This document shows, piece by piece, positions 36,041 through 44,327 of a stretch of 54,771 nucleotides of DNA. The notes beneath the pieces are model-generated. The model was not told where the DNA came from and made no database searches. It saw only the letters and a program-made list of their open reading frames with translations. Within the stretch, counting starts at the first letter, position 1. Every line of letters starts with the position of its first letter. The position numbers and the translations under genes were made by a program. Source of the stretch: JAGOTP01 sp964600845 (GTDB lineage Bacteria > Patescibacteriota > Patescibacteriia > 2-12-FULL-60-25); contig CAZRJW010000007.1 of NCBI GenBank assembly GCA_964600845.1, positions 1 to 54,771 on the forward strand, given 5' to 3'.

Positions 36041-36751
36041 CTACGTGCTGCGCATCGACAAAGGAACATTATTATTCCGAGCCAGAATAACGGTATTTGT
36101 TTTCCGCTCAATGGGCGTTTGTTCAATTTCTGGCTCCACTTCTTCCGCAAACTCCGTGAGATCTTCGATTTCGGTAGGCTCTTCATGAGATCGTTTCATG
36201 AGTAGACCTAAATCAAGCGGAGCGGGTGGAGCACCTGTCACAACGAGTCGTGGCCGTCTTAAGGCGGCTGCATCCTTTCCCAATCGTTTTTCAATAATCT
36301 CGTTGAGTTTTTGATCAAACTCCGGATTGATGGGTGGTCGGGCAGCCAACGCCGCTTGCTCTTCTCTACTTCGCTTTGTCTGCTCATGCTCACGTCGTAG
36401 AGCCTCTGCAAAACTCATACGCGGCGCCATTACTCTTGTTGGCTCGACATCCTTATTTAACGCGTACGTCTCCTTAATTTCATCAATATCTCCTCGAGCA
36501 CGCATCGCGCGTGAGGCATCTAAGCGTTGATGCAATCGTTCCGCTGAATAGGTGGTCGTCTCCTGGGTCGGAGTCGGCTCAACGCGCGCATCTCGTCTTC
36601 GATTAACATATTCTAATGCCGCTTCGTCTATCTCGCGAGTCTTATCTTGATCCGTTTTTCTTTGCGGAATCAATCGACGACCAGACTCGTCTGGTCGCGG
36701 GCTCAAAGGGACGGGCGTATAACTGCGTTCATTGTCAAACGAGTTCCTCAT
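36041..36751 (-). CDS. Charged, Arg/Glu-rich disordered protein, unknown
   Basis: 236 aa, ATG 36751. Rich in Arg, Glu, Pro and Thr, with helical segments (about residues 80-150), an unusual repeated RTVMAP/ETTTYS-like polar composition, and a final NTVILARNNNVPLS. No signal, no membrane helix, no recognised domain. The stop is directly adjacent to the stop of the convergent dehydrogenase gene (36040/36041). Confidence 0.65.
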   Translation of the reverse strand: MRNSFDNERSYTPVPLSPRPDESGRRLIPQRKTDQDKTREIDEAALEYVNRRRDARVEPTPTQETTTYSAERLHQRLDASRAMRARGDIDEIKETYALNKDVEPTRVMAPRMSFAEALRREHEQTKRSREEQAALAARPPINPEFDQKLNEIIEKRLGKDAAALRRPRLVVTGAPPAPLDLGLLMKRSHEEPTEIEDLTEFAEEVEPEIEQTPIERKTNTVILARNNNVPLSMRST

Positions 36752-36896
36752 ATCGAGTTATAGCATAGCATTTTTTGAGACTCCCTAAATGCAAAATCTA
36801 TCCCCATCCCACCCCTCTCTTCCCTTCTAGAGGGGTAGGTTGCTCATTTTCTTTCAATTTGTTACGCTTCTGCCCGTTAGTGATTCCACATAAAGA

Positions 36897-36972
36897 GGGC
36901 CCTTAGCTCATTTGGTAGAGCACCTGCTTTGCAAGCAGGGGGTGGTCGGTTCGAGCCCGACAGGGTCCACCA
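36897..36972 (+). tRNA. tRNA-Ala (anticodon TGC), CCA encoded
   Basis: GGGCCCT (36897-36903) pairs with AGGGTCC (36962-36968, one G-T). Anticodon loop TTTGCAA in CCTGC/GCAGG gives TGC; T-arm GGTTCGAGCCC; CCA at 36970-36972. Confidence 0.97.
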
Positions 36973-36974
36973 TC

Positions 36975-37010
36975 AAAACACACTCCGCACGGAGTGTGTT
37001 TTGTTATTTT
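36975..37010 (+). terminator. Terminator of tRNA-Ala
   Basis: AAAACACACTCC (36975-36986) pairs with GGAGTGTGTTTT (36991-37002), followed by GTTATTTT. Between here and 37130 I see no gene. Confidence 0.92.
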
Positions 37011-37135
37011 AAAGGTGACCTGATGACCAAATATAAATACGTTTCAACGCGACACCAACAAGTGAAATTCTTGCCGTGCATAGCCGAATAGACTGACACG
37101 AAGCTTCGGCTCACGCGTAAAAGCAGAACCAAACA

Positions 37136-37166
37136 GAAACGAGGCTCTAAAACAGAGCCTCGTTTC
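37136..37166 (-). terminator. Terminator of the Ig-like surface protein gene
   Basis: GAAACGAGGCTCT (37136-37148) pairs with AGAGCCTCGTTTC (37154-37166), a 13-bp stem, 25 bases beyond the stop codon on the minus strand. Confidence 0.8.
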
Positions 37167-37191
37167 TTGCAAAAGACTGTATTGATTTTTA

Positions 37192-39093
37192 CTAGCGTGG
37201 CAGAACGTCGCTTGGGAACACAGCTGTTCCCATTGCTCCACTCACACTATAGTCCGCGGCACGATCGATTTCCTGACCAATGCGATAGTCCATGTAGAAG
37301 GCATCGGAGACGTCATCGACTTGGCGTGCCCAGAATGGACCGTACAAGGCTTGAGCTGTCGCCTCGGTCTTCACCCAGCGGAGACGACGGTCTGAATCAA
37401 CGGCGTAGACACGTGGATCCGTGGTGAATTTTACCAAGCGTGATCCTGGGCGGTACGTGAGGTTCGCTCCCAGCGGAACATCGGCGAGTTCACGACCCGC
37501 GACGATGCGCACACGAGAGAAGTCACGGAACCAGGTGAAGTAGACCTTTGGATTTGGGAACGAGTGGCGACGGCCATCCGCACCGATGTAGTAGACCGTC
37601 GTATCGAACTGCGTGTCTGGGTTGCCATCATCTTGCAGCTTGATCAAATCGTGTACCTGGACGCCCATCAAATCAATGCGACGAAGGCGGTTCGAGAGAT
37701 CTGGATCAATGGAGGCAGAGATAACGGGTTGCGCAGGACGGATATGAATCGTGCGTTCGGCGCGCGCAGAGCGATTCGCCTGATCACGAACTTGGACGGT
37801 GAAGGTAAAGATTCCGTACTGATTCGCGTAGCCTCCGATCTGTCCGTTAGGAGAGAAGGAAAGACCGCTTGGAATATTTCCATTTGAGATACTCCATTCG
37901 TAGGGAGCCTGGCCACCCGACGCCTGTAGTGGATTGGAGCTGTAATAACTACCGATCCCTCCGTCTGGATACCCACCACTGATAATCAGAGGAGCTGGAC
38001 CAGAATCTGGAACAATTACTTCCTCACGTGGAAGAATTTGGAGGGTAAAGTCTCCCGCCGCTCCTGTTTTTGCAGCAGCTCTTCCTGTCACTTTTACGTT
38101 CTGCAGTGTGTAGGTCCCAGCCGCTGTTGGTACACCTCGAAGGACTCCGTCTTCGGATCCCGTTAGACCGGGAACGGATCCTGGAATCTGCCATGCATAC
38201 TGGGTACCCGCTGGACCCCCGACTGCTGTGAATTGATATTTATACTCAACCCCTACTTTTCCAGCTGGCAGGCTGTTCGTGGATGAAATTTTGAAAGGAG
38301 CCTCCGTCACGACTGGATCGGCAGGAGTGACCACGACAGCGTACTGACGGATAATTTCATACGGATGCATGGGGCGCCCGACATCATGCGTCGTAAGAAC
38401 AACGGAAATGAGGAGATTTCCGGCTTGCGCTGGCGTGCCTCGAATCTCTCCTTGCTGCGTAATACTAAATCCTTGTGGTGCATTATGGAGACGCCAGCTA
38501 CGTCCAGCGGCCTCGTCTCCGCTCGCCTGGAGCATCACTGCATATGCTTCCCCCACTTTTCCGGCAGGAAGCGTCGCCGTAGTAATGGCGCCTTGCTGCC
38601 CCGGAACCTGCGTCTGAACTGTATCGCTCGCTACACCCGAAACAACATTCACTGTGAACTGACTCAAGCCCGATGCTTGCGCCGTGCCAAATTTCAAACG
38701 GAACAAAGAAGATCCTGGCAACGTCGCTGTTCCGGAAATGGTGCCTGTCTGTTCATTCAAGACCAAGCCCGAAGGCAATGCGCCCTGCTCAAGCACCCAA
38801 TACGTGTCCTCCCCGGTGCTCGCAGTTAAACGGAAGTTGTAGGGTGTGCCGACAATCGCGTCAGGCAATCGTGTGTCCCCTACAACAGTTGCCGTAATCT
38901 GCTGAGGCTGAGGGGCCGTGCCCTCAACGGGAGCTACAGGCATCACTTGCTGCTCTGCCTGTGGAGACGTCGTCTGCCACAGACGCCAATCATAGTCATA
39001 ATAACCGAGTGCGTATGCAGCGAGGCCAGCAGCCACCGCAGCAGTTGAAACGAGCAAGACTTTCGTCTGGACGGAAAGAGAGGTTTGGACCAT
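37192..39093 (-). CDS. Surface protein: four Ig-like (He_PIG) repeats plus a YRPG-type C-terminal module
   Basis: 633 aa from ATG 39093. An N-terminal transmembrane anchor (VLLVSTAAVAAGLAAYALGYY) is followed by four putative Ig-like repeats, each with an LPxGxVGxxY strand and GxIxGTPxxxG(T/N) turn (for example LPAGKVGEAYAV, LPAGKVGVEYKY, SGLSFSPNGQIGG). The C-terminal ~140 residues carry a distinct module with YFTWFRDFSRV, GANLTYRPGSRLVKFTTDP, VYAVDSDRRLRWV and AFYMDYRIGQEI. The same module is at the N-terminus of the beta-helix protein at 47451-49157. A cell-envelope adhesin or stalk protein is likely. Confidence 0.85.
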   Translation of the reverse strand: MVQTSLSVQTKVLLVSTAAVAAGLAAYALGYYDYDWRLWQTTSPQAEQQVMPVAPVEGTAPQPQQITATVVGDTRLPDAIVGTPYNFRLTASTGEDTYWVLEQGALPSGLVLNEQTGTISGTATLPGSSLFRLKFGTAQASGLSQFTVNVVSGVASDTVQTQVPGQQGAITTATLPAGKVGEAYAVMLQASGDEAAGRSWRLHNAPQGFSITQQGEIRGTPAQAGNLLISVVLTTHDVGRPMHPYEIIRQYAVVVTPADPVVTEAPFKISSTNSLPAGKVGVEYKYQFTAVGGPAGTQYAWQIPGSVPGLTGSEDGVLRGVPTAAGTYTLQNVKVTGRAAAKTGAAGDFTLQILPREEVIVPDSGPAPLIISGGYPDGGIGSYYSSNPLQASGGQAPYEWSISNGNIPSGLSFSPNGQIGGYANQYGIFTFTVQVRDQANRSARAERTIHIRPAQPVISASIDPDLSNRLRRIDLMGVQVHDLIKLQDDGNPDTQFDTTVYYIGADGRRHSFPNPKVYFTWFRDFSRVRIVAGRELADVPLGANLTYRPGSRLVKFTTDPRVYAVDSDRRLRWVKTEATAQALYGPFWARQVDDVSDAFYMDYRIGQEIDRAADYSVSGAMGTAVFPSDVLPR

Positions 39094-39163
39094 AGAGGAT
39101 CCGAGAAGGGCCAAGAGGAATGAGGTTGCACGAAGTATATCAAAGAACGTAAGATATGGGCAT

Positions 39164-39631
39164 ATGAACACCTCCCTCAAGTGTTGTGGCTCGGCGCGTG
39201 ATATCGGCTTGCTCGCTCTCCGTATCGGTGTCGGATCAATTTTTATTATGCACGGCTACGGAAAGCTGTTTGGTGGCGCCCCTGGGATGGATATGTTCAC
39301 AGGCATGGTGGGTGGTCTCGGTTTCCCTCTTCCAGCCTTGTTCGCCTATGCCGCTGCACTGACAGAGTTCGTTGGAGGTATTGCTATCTTGCTCGGTCTC
39401 TTCACAAGTGTAGCTGCGGCATTCGGCGCCATCGTAATGCTGGTCGCGATGTTCCTCGTGAAGAAGTTTGCTTTCCCAGCCTCTGACATCGATCTATCCC
39501 TTCTCGCTTCCCTAGTCGCGATTGGCTTGCTCGGCTCCGGTCGTTACAGCCTCGCCTCCGCATTGAACATGAAGAAAGCAGACGGCTGCTGCAACACAGA
39601 AGCCTGCTGCAACGGATCCTCAAAGAAATAA
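39164..39631 (+). CDS. DoxX-family membrane protein with Cys-rich tail
   Basis: 155 aa, four transmembrane helices. DoxX signature LLALRIGVGSIFIMHGYGKLFGG, then LTEFVGGIAILLGLFT. The last 25 residues are unusual for the family: three CC pairs (DGCCNTEACCNGS) suited to binding a metal or forming disulfides. DoxX proteins act in thiol/oxidative stress or quinone-linked redox. A TTGCAC-18-TAAGAT promoter (39125-39154) precedes it, in the interval shared with the divergent surface-protein gene. Confidence 0.85.
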   Translation: MNTSLKCCGSARDIGLLALRIGVGSIFIMHGYGKLFGGAPGMDMFTGMVGGLGFPLPALFAYAAALTEFVGGIAILLGLFTSVAAAFGAIVMLVAMFLVKKFAFPASDIDLSLLASLVAIGLLGSGRYSLASALNMKKADGCCNTEACCNGSSKK

Positions 39632-39642
39632 ACCATCTCAAC

Positions 39643-39690
39643 GAGATATAAAAAGATCGAGCTCGGCTCGATCTTTTTATATCTCTCTTT
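39643..39690. terminator. Perfect 20-bp bidirectional terminator
   Basis: GAGATATAAAAAGATCGAGC (39643-39662), loop TCG, then its exact complement at 39666-39685. A and T runs are on both sides; it serves doxX and the converging femAB-like gene. Confidence 0.95.
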
Positions 39691-40711
39691 AGGATCTCCA
39701 GAGCAACTTTGGAAAAGCGAAATAGTAGAAAGCCTTATTCAGTGGCAGATCCCAGGTTCCCATGAGATCAACATCTTTACCGCCCCAGCCACGCTTGAAT
39801 CGGGTGATCCCCTCCCAAGAGGGCTTGTAGTAGATATTTGATTGTAACCGCGGATTCGCCCCGTATAAATCATAGAACTTGGCACCCGCTCCTTTTGCCG
39901 TCTTCATCGCCTCCCAGTGAAGAAGATACGGAGCCATCACCTGCCGATCTTCTGAAGAAGAGGAGCCATGAAGGTAGGTTACGGTTTCGCCGTAGGCAAT
40001 CTCCATGTTTGCCGCGAGACACTTCCCCTGCCATTCCGCGAATCGAAGACGCGCGAACCCAGACGGGAGGAGCGCTTCACAGGTTGCGCGCAGATAGTCC
40101 GCTTCATGCGAATCGAACTTATCGCGTTCAGCTGTTTCGGCGGTCAGACGGAGAAATATTTCGATATCTTCTTTGGAGGAACCTTGTCGGATTATGACAC
40201 CGTGCCGTTCGGCAACGCGGACGTTGTACCGTGTCTTTGGATGCATCGCTGCGAGTAGCTCGGCCTCTGTCTGCTCTAGATCCACAATGATCGTCGAGGC
40301 AGGTTCAAGGGCATGTGTTCGCTGCATGCGAAGCGGCATCATCCCGCGCCCCTCTTCGAGCGTCAGTGGCGGCTCAACACGGAAGAACAGCCCCTTGTGG
40401 GGAAGCCTCGTCTGCACCAGCGCTTCTAAAAACGTACAAAAAACTTCACGAGGTTCCGTGATATGCGAGGCGAACACGGGACCGCGAGGGAACAACCAGT
40501 AGCCAGTGCCATAGCGCTTCGGGTACCAAATCCCCTGCCCCGCTGCCAGCCAATGTCCCCGCTCATCTACAAGCGCAAACCGAACAACTGTTCGTCCACG
40601 CGCTGCTTGAAATTCTCCCCAGGCCCACGCTTGCGGAAACGCATTCCAGGGATCCGCCTGAATAAACCGATCCCACACTCCTTGCTCCTCCACCTGAATC
40701 AAGCGCGGCAT
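39689..40711 (-). CDS. FemAB/FemX-like aminoacyl-tRNA-dependent acyltransferase
   Basis: 340 aa. Two GNAT-like subdomains: N-terminal FPQAWAWGEFQAARG, PRGPVFAS; C-terminal MHPKTRYNVRVAERHGV, SSEDRQVMAPYLLHWEAMK, KFYDLYG and SWEGITRFKRGWGG. This is the family that adds amino acids to the peptidoglycan stem from aminoacyl-tRNA. Ends with an amphipathic FYYFAFPKLLWRS. Transcribed with ruvA (8 bases upstream) and the small gene before it. The methyltransferase fusion at 3208-4662 has a related C-terminal domain. Confidence 0.88.
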   Translation of the reverse strand: MPRLIQVEEQGVWDRFIQADPWNAFPQAWAWGEFQAARGRTVVRFALVDERGHWLAAGQGIWYPKRYGTGYWLFPRGPVFASHITEPREVFCTFLEALVQTRLPHKGLFFRVEPPLTLEEGRGMMPLRMQRTHALEPASTIIVDLEQTEAELLAAMHPKTRYNVRVAERHGVIIRQGSSKEDIEIFLRLTAETAERDKFDSHEADYLRATCEALLPSGFARLRFAEWQGKCLAANMEIAYGETVTYLHGSSSSEDRQVMAPYLLHWEAMKTAKGAGAKFYDLYGANPRLQSNIYYKPSWEGITRFKRGWGGKDVDLMGTWDLPLNKAFYYFAFPKLLWRS

Positions 40712-40719
40712 ACAAAGAC

Positions 40720-41274
40720 CTAGGCCAAGATTCTCAACGCTGCACGGATACGCTCCGAAGGATCCGTCACATCGGAGGAGATCTGCCGGAGTGCATCGCG
40801 TACCTGAACGGACGTATAGCCCATCCCTTGAAGCGCATCTGCCACATCCCGATCAACCGAGGGGATCTGCTCCGCTTCTACCAGCTGCCCTTTGAGTTCT
40901 AAGATAATCTTTTGAGCTGTTTTCTTTCCAACTCCTGGTAACGAAGTGAGTGACTCTAAATCACCCGACATGACGGCGCGTTGCACCGTCTCAGCCGACC
41001 CCATCGAGAGCAAAGTCATCGCAACTTTTGGCCCAACACCGGAAACGCTGAGGAGCTTTGTGAACAAGGCCAAGTCTTGTGATGAAAGAAATCCGTAGAG
41101 CTCATGCGTATCCTCACGCAGCTGCTCGTGGATATAAACGAATTGTTCTTGCCCCTGTTTCAGAAGGGACAACAGCGATAACGGGATTTGCACCCGATAC
41201 CCTACCCCGCCCACCTCTAAGAGAATCCAACTGGTGCTGATTTCAATAATCTCCCCTCGTAAAGAACCGATCAT
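40720..41274 (-). CDS. ruvA: Holliday junction DNA helicase subunit RuvA
   Basis: 184 aa, usual length about 190-200. OB-fold N-terminus MIGSLRGEIIEISTSWILLEVGGVGYRVQIP, tandem helix-hairpin-helix motifs LLSVSGVGPKVAMTLLS and LTSLPGVGKKTAQKIILELKG, and the small domain III. Binds four-way junctions with RuvB. Neither ruvB nor ruvC is visible in the window. It lies 8 bases after a small upstream gene and 8 before femAB-like. Confidence 0.96.
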   Translation of the reverse strand: MIGSLRGEIIEISTSWILLEVGGVGYRVQIPLSLLSLLKQGQEQFVYIHEQLREDTHELYGFLSSQDLALFTKLLSVSGVGPKVAMTLLSMGSAETVQRAVMSGDLESLTSLPGVGKKTAQKIILELKGQLVEAEQIPSVDRDVADALQGMGYTSVQVRDALRQISSDVTDPSERIRAALRILA

Positions 41275-41282
41275 AGATAGCT

Positions 41283-41654
41283 TCAGGATAACACACTTGC
41301 CTGCGTCAGCCGCTGGACCAAGAGCGCTGCATCGCCATGTAGGGCCCGAACCTCTTCCGCAGAAACGAGAACCGTATAGACAGTTCCCGTTCGTCCCAAT
41401 ATCACGGGGAGCTCTGGATCATAAGACAAGAGAAACGAACGAACGTCATCCGGGATCTCATCCTGATGGTACAGTTTGATCGGCACACGCGATTGTTTAC
41501 GGAAGGCTTTCCAAGCTGTTTTCTCTCCCAAGCGACCTTGCAGCATCGCGTACAATTCACAGGGTCGGCTAGAGGGAAGAAGCGTCTTTACCCGTTCAAC
41601 GGGCGATAGATTGGCAGGGTTATTCGACCGGTAGATCAAGAGAAGTGCATCCAT
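41283..41654 (-). CDS. Small uncharacterised protein upstream of ruvA
   Basis: 123 aa from ATG 41654. Pattern YRSNNP, SSRPCELYAMLQGRL, W..FRKQ, LYHQDE, DPELPVILGR and VLVSAEEVRAL. This resembles a family of short uncharacterised proteins with a conserved Cys and a YHxDE segment, but I cannot name it. Not RuvC despite the position. Same transcript as ruvA and femAB-like. Confidence 0.65.
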   Translation of the reverse strand: MDALLLIYRSNNPANLSPVERVKTLLPSSRPCELYAMLQGRLGEKTAWKAFRKQSRVPIKLYHQDEIPDDVRSFLLSYDPELPVILGRTGTVYTVLVSAEEVRALHGDAALLVQRLTQASVLS

Positions 41655-41696
41655 AGGCACCGATCGTAGCACAAACGATATGCTATGGTAGACCCT

Positions 41697-42428
41697 ATGA
41701 ACCAGACGACGACCCACCTCACAGAGCTGCGTGCAAAACTCCATGCGCTCGCGACTCCCGCCAAAGCGAAGACCTCGGCTTGGTTTTTCAAAACCGGCCC
41801 GGGAGAGTATGCGGAAGGCGACCAGTTTCTCGGCATCACCGTCCCGGAAGTGCGGCGGATTGCTCGGGCCTACAAAGAAGTACCGCAGGAAGACATCCTT
41901 GTATTACTCCGCTCCCCTCTTCATGAAGAGCGCCTACTCGCCCTGTTTCTCCTCATTCAACGCTTCAAAGCAAGTGATCCAGGGACGCAGCAGATGATCT
42001 ACCACGAGTATCTCAAGCACACGGCCCATGTAAACAACTGGGATTTAGTCGATACCAGCGCCGCTCAGATCGTGGGCACCTATCTTTCTACCCAATCCCC
42101 GAAAGACATCCAAAAGACCCTTACGAATCTCGCGAGTTCCGGCTTGCTCTGGGAACGCCGCATCGCGATGGTGGCGACCTTCCACTGGATCAAAGAGGGC
42201 AAGGCGTCACACGCACTGCAGGTAGCCGAACTCCTCCTCCCTGATCGGCATGATCTGATTCAGAAAGCCGTCGGCTGGATGTTGCGCGAGGTTGGAAAAC
42301 GCTGCGGAAAAGAGCACCTAGAATCGTTCTTAGATACATACCGACTAGACATGGGAAGAACAGCATTACGGTATGCGATCGAACACTTCCCTGAAGCGAC
42401 TAGGAAGCGCTACTTGGCACGTCCCTGA
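41697..42428 (+). CDS. AlkD-like DNA alkylation repair glycosylase
   Basis: 243 aa from ATG 41697; an in-frame ATG at 41685 is possible, and the -10-like TATGGT at 41685 suggests a very short leader. All-helical HEAT-like repeats of the AlkD family: KTGPGEYAEGDQFLGITVPEVRRIARAY, then NNWDLVDTSAAQIVG and QKAVGWMLREVGKR, with the Trp and Asp residues that cradle alkylated bases. Overlaps the convergent CooC-like gene by 29 bases. Confidence 0.92.
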   Translation: MNQTTTHLTELRAKLHALATPAKAKTSAWFFKTGPGEYAEGDQFLGITVPEVRRIARAYKEVPQEDILVLLRSPLHEERLLALFLLIQRFKASDPGTQQMIYHEYLKHTAHVNNWDLVDTSAAQIVGTYLSTQSPKDIQKTLTNLASSGLLWERRIAMVATFHWIKEGKASHALQVAELLLPDRHDLIQKAVGWMLREVGKRCGKEHLESFLDTYRLDMGRTALRYAIEHFPEATRKRYLARP

Positions 42429-43158
42429 GTTCGTACTCACGAACAGCAGCCTCAAAAATAGCCCGATACATTCCCCTATCTGCCTCAGAAAGGTGGGCGC
42501 GAGGATCGAGAAGTTCCGCGCGAAATGAAATGGGTAAGATCTTCTTTCCAAAAAAACTCGCCGCAACTTCCCCTTTTTGCTGATCTGTTTGTATTTTATT
42601 TGCCACGATAAGCGAGGGAACTCTCAATCGTGATAGCCCCTCAACGAGCTGACGGCCCACTTTGATGCTATGCACAGTTGGTTCAACGCAAACAATCCCA
42701 ACCTGGAGATAGGCCGGCAGACCCGCTCCAATCGAATCCATGCCCGCCGTTGCATCGACAATAATATGCTCACCCTCTTGTAAATTAATCTGAGAAAGAT
42801 AGGAATTGATCGGCTTTAACAGACCGTGACTGCAAAGTTCACCTTGAAAAATTGGCTCTGTGTGTGGACCCGCGATTAAAAGTGAAATGCGCTCAGAGAC
42901 GGAATGCAGATAACGCTGATTCACCTCATCATAAGATGAGAGAGTGCGCGTCGTGTCATCTGTGAACACATATCCCGCTGTCACATCTGATCCTAAGCAG
43001 GATACGGGCTCTCTCAATCCAAAATTATATGTCAGATCCATGTTGTGATCTGCATCTACTGCGAGAACATGCTTAGAGATAGCCTCGATTGATTGAATGC
43101 ATCGAAAACTTGTAGTCGTTTTTCCGCTCCCTCCTTTTCCAAAAAAGCCAAGAATCAT
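42400..43158 (-). CDS. CooC/MinD-like P-loop ATPase
   Basis: 252 aa. Deviant Walker A FFGKGGSGKTTTSF at the extreme N-terminus, switch I DADHNMDLTYNFG, switch II/Walker B IIVDATAGMDSIG, and NKIQ base recognition. These are characteristic of the SIMIBI class, nearest to CooC nickel-insertion ATPases and MinD/ParA. No carbon monoxide dehydrogenase is visible, so the client is unknown; the function may be metal insertion or partition. It lacks a C-terminal membrane-targeting helix, which argues against MinD. Confidence 0.8.
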   Translation of the reverse strand: MILGFFGKGGSGKTTTSFRCIQSIEAISKHVLAVDADHNMDLTYNFGLREPVSCLGSDVTAGYVFTDDTTRTLSSYDEVNQRYLHSVSERISLLIAGPHTEPIFQGELCSHGLLKPINSYLSQINLQEGEHIIVDATAGMDSIGAGLPAYLQVGIVCVEPTVHSIKVGRQLVEGLSRLRVPSLIVANKIQTDQQKGEVAASFFGKKILPISFRAELLDPRAHLSEADRGMYRAIFEAAVREYELRDVPSSAS

Positions 43159-43179
43159 AGAGAAGTAGTTTAGAGAGAT

Positions 43180-43207
43180 GGCGGCGTGGCTAAGTCACCA
43201 CGCCGCC
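43180..43207 (-). terminator. Terminator of the Cys-rich GC-rich gene
   Basis: GGCGGCGTGG (43180-43189) pairs perfectly with CCACGCCGCC (43198-43207); a weak pyrimidine run follows on the minus strand. Confidence 0.6.
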
Positions 43208-43251
43208 CTGCGTTACACCTCCTTTCTGAACTGACCGAGCTTGCGCTCAGA

Positions 43252-43596
43252 TCAGGCCGCGGCGAGCGCGATCTTGATGTCGGCCTCGAGCACCGTGCCC
43301 GCAATCACCGCGCCGAACTGCTCCGAGAGCGGCAGCAGGCGATCCCCGATCCGCATGAACGGCCGCCCCGCATCGTGGTCGGCGACGATGCTCGCGCCCC
43401 TCCGGAGGCAGCCGTAAGCTTCGGGCGTCCGCACGACCGAGAGACGGCGACGACCGTCGGCCGGCACGGCGCTCGCACTGTCCCAGGCGCAGCCGCCGCA
43501 CATCTTGGCGTCGACCGGTGCGGGGCAGGCCTCGCACGGCGGCGAACCAGCGGGCTTGGCGAGAGAAGATCGAACTTCGACTTGATGAGGAAACAT
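43252..43596 (-). CDS. Small Cys-rich GC-rich protein divergent from fur
   Basis: 114 aa from ATG 43596, chosen because GGAG stands 7 bases upstream; longer in-frame starts to 43659 would reach into the -10 region. Contains a Cys cluster CEACPAP...MCGGCAW (C-x2-C and C-x2-C) that may bind a metal, then a basic/aliphatic domain ending in AGTVLEADIKIALAAA. High-GC codon use; its promoter is shared with the fur intergenic region, so regulation by metal is plausible. No family recognised. Overlapping frames of similar length exist, hence moderate confidence. Confidence 0.5.
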   Translation of the reverse strand: MFPHQVEVRSSLAKPAGSPPCEACPAPVDAKMCGGCAWDSASAVPADGRRRLSVVRTPEAYGCLRRGASIVADHDAGRPFMRIGDRLLPLSEQFGAVIAGTVLEADIKIALAAA

Positions 43597-43646
43597 CCTG
43601 AACTCCATTCCGTCACACATGCGAACCATTCGCGTATGACAAATGC

Positions 43647-43675
43647 AAACTACTTGCATGTAATATCCCTGTCAA
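43647..43675 (-). promoter_or_regulatory. Promoter of the Cys-rich GC-rich gene
   Basis: On the minus strand TTGACA (43675-43670), 17 bases, TAGTTT (43652-43647). It overlaps TACTTGC repeats shared with the fur side. Confidence 0.65.
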
Positions 43676-43758
43676 GTACTTGCGAGTTACTTGCGTTTGC
43701 ATACAAGCTCTTTCCCTTTATACTTGTCTCTCATTCGCATCTGTATTAGAGTACTTGC
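43651..43758 (+). promoter_or_regulatory. Array of TACTTGC direct repeats in the fur intergenic region
   Basis: TACTTGC at 43651, 43677, 43688 and 43752, and TACTTGT at 43721, all the same orientation. Distances are 26, 11, 33 and 31 bases, mostly close to whole helical turns. They cover the promoter of the divergent Cys-rich gene and the fur promoter, so a bound regulator (Fur itself is the natural candidate) could control both. Confidence 0.6.
43697..43724 (+). promoter_or_regulatory. Promoter of fur
   Basis: TTGCAT (43697-43702), 16 bases, TATACT (43719-43724); one TACTTG(T) repeat overlaps the -10. Confidence 0.65.
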
Positions 43759-43760
43759 AA

Positions 43761-44195
43761 ATGACTAAGCATCGTCCCCTCTCGCTCAAAGAAGAGCTCC
43801 GAGCCGCTGGCTTCCGTGCAACGCCCAGCCGTCTCGCGATTGCAGAGCTGTTAGAGAGCGCCCACAAGCCACTCGGGACACCCGCCTTGGCTGAAGCACT
43901 GGTCCCAAAAGAACTCGATCTCGCGACTCTCTACCGCACGCTCAAATCCTTCGAAGAGAAGGGCTTGGTTCGCCATGTCGCTATCGACCAACGTTTTGCC
44001 TCCTATGAATGGGTCGAAGAAGAAGGCCAACATCACCATCATCTTGTATGCGAGAAATGTGGGCTCATTGAAGAAATTCCTGATTGTGAACTGGAATCAC
44101 TTGAGAGATCCGTTTTAAAAGAAACAACAAAATTCGCGCATATCAACTCGCATTCACTTGAGTTTTTTGGCACATGCAAGCGCTGCGTCGGATGA
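43761..44195 (+). CDS. fur: Fur-family metal-responsive repressor
   Basis: 144 aa from ATG 43761. Winged-helix N-terminus (LKEELRAAGFRATPSRLAIAELL, LDLATLYRTLKSFEEKGLV) followed by dimerisation/metal domain: FASYEWVEEEGQHHHHLVCEKCGLIEEI and the closing FGTCKRCVG. The two CxxC pairs form a structural zinc site; the HHHH block contributes the sensing site. Could be Fur, Zur or PerR by specificity; not decidable here. Its promoter region carries the TACTTGC array, suggesting autoregulation. Confidence 0.9.
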   Translation: MTKHRPLSLKEELRAAGFRATPSRLAIAELLESAHKPLGTPALAEALVPKELDLATLYRTLKSFEEKGLVRHVAIDQRFASYEWVEEEGQHHHHLVCEKCGLIEEIPDCELESLERSVLKETTKFAHINSHSLEFFGTCKRCVG

Positions 44196-44230
44196 TGCTT
44201 CGATTTGTTGTAGAATAGTTGTCTACAGAC

Positions 44231-44282
44231 AATAAATAGCGTTTAACCTTTATTTAATGGGGTACACGCTATTTATTTTTAT
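44231..44282 (+). terminator. 12-bp inverted repeat, likely fur terminator
   Basis: AATAAATAGCGT (44231-44242) pairs with ACGCTATTTATT (44265-44276), 22-base loop, then TTTATTTG. AT-rich, so it could also be an operator for the following TrmB gene. Confidence 0.6.
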
Positions 44283-44311
44283 TTGTATCTAGTAAGCTTA
44301 GACGATATTCC
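44283..44311 (+). promoter_or_regulatory. Promoter of the TrmB-like gene
   Basis: TTGTAT (44283-44288), 17 bases, TATTCC (44306-44311); start about 10 bases before ATG 44328. Confidence 0.55.
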
Positions 44312-44327
44312 CTTTCCCTCTTACGCT

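Noticed and set aside
41283..41654. RuvC, suggested by position next to ruvA
   Set aside because: No RNase H-fold Asp/Glu motifs of RuvC are present and the protein is too short.
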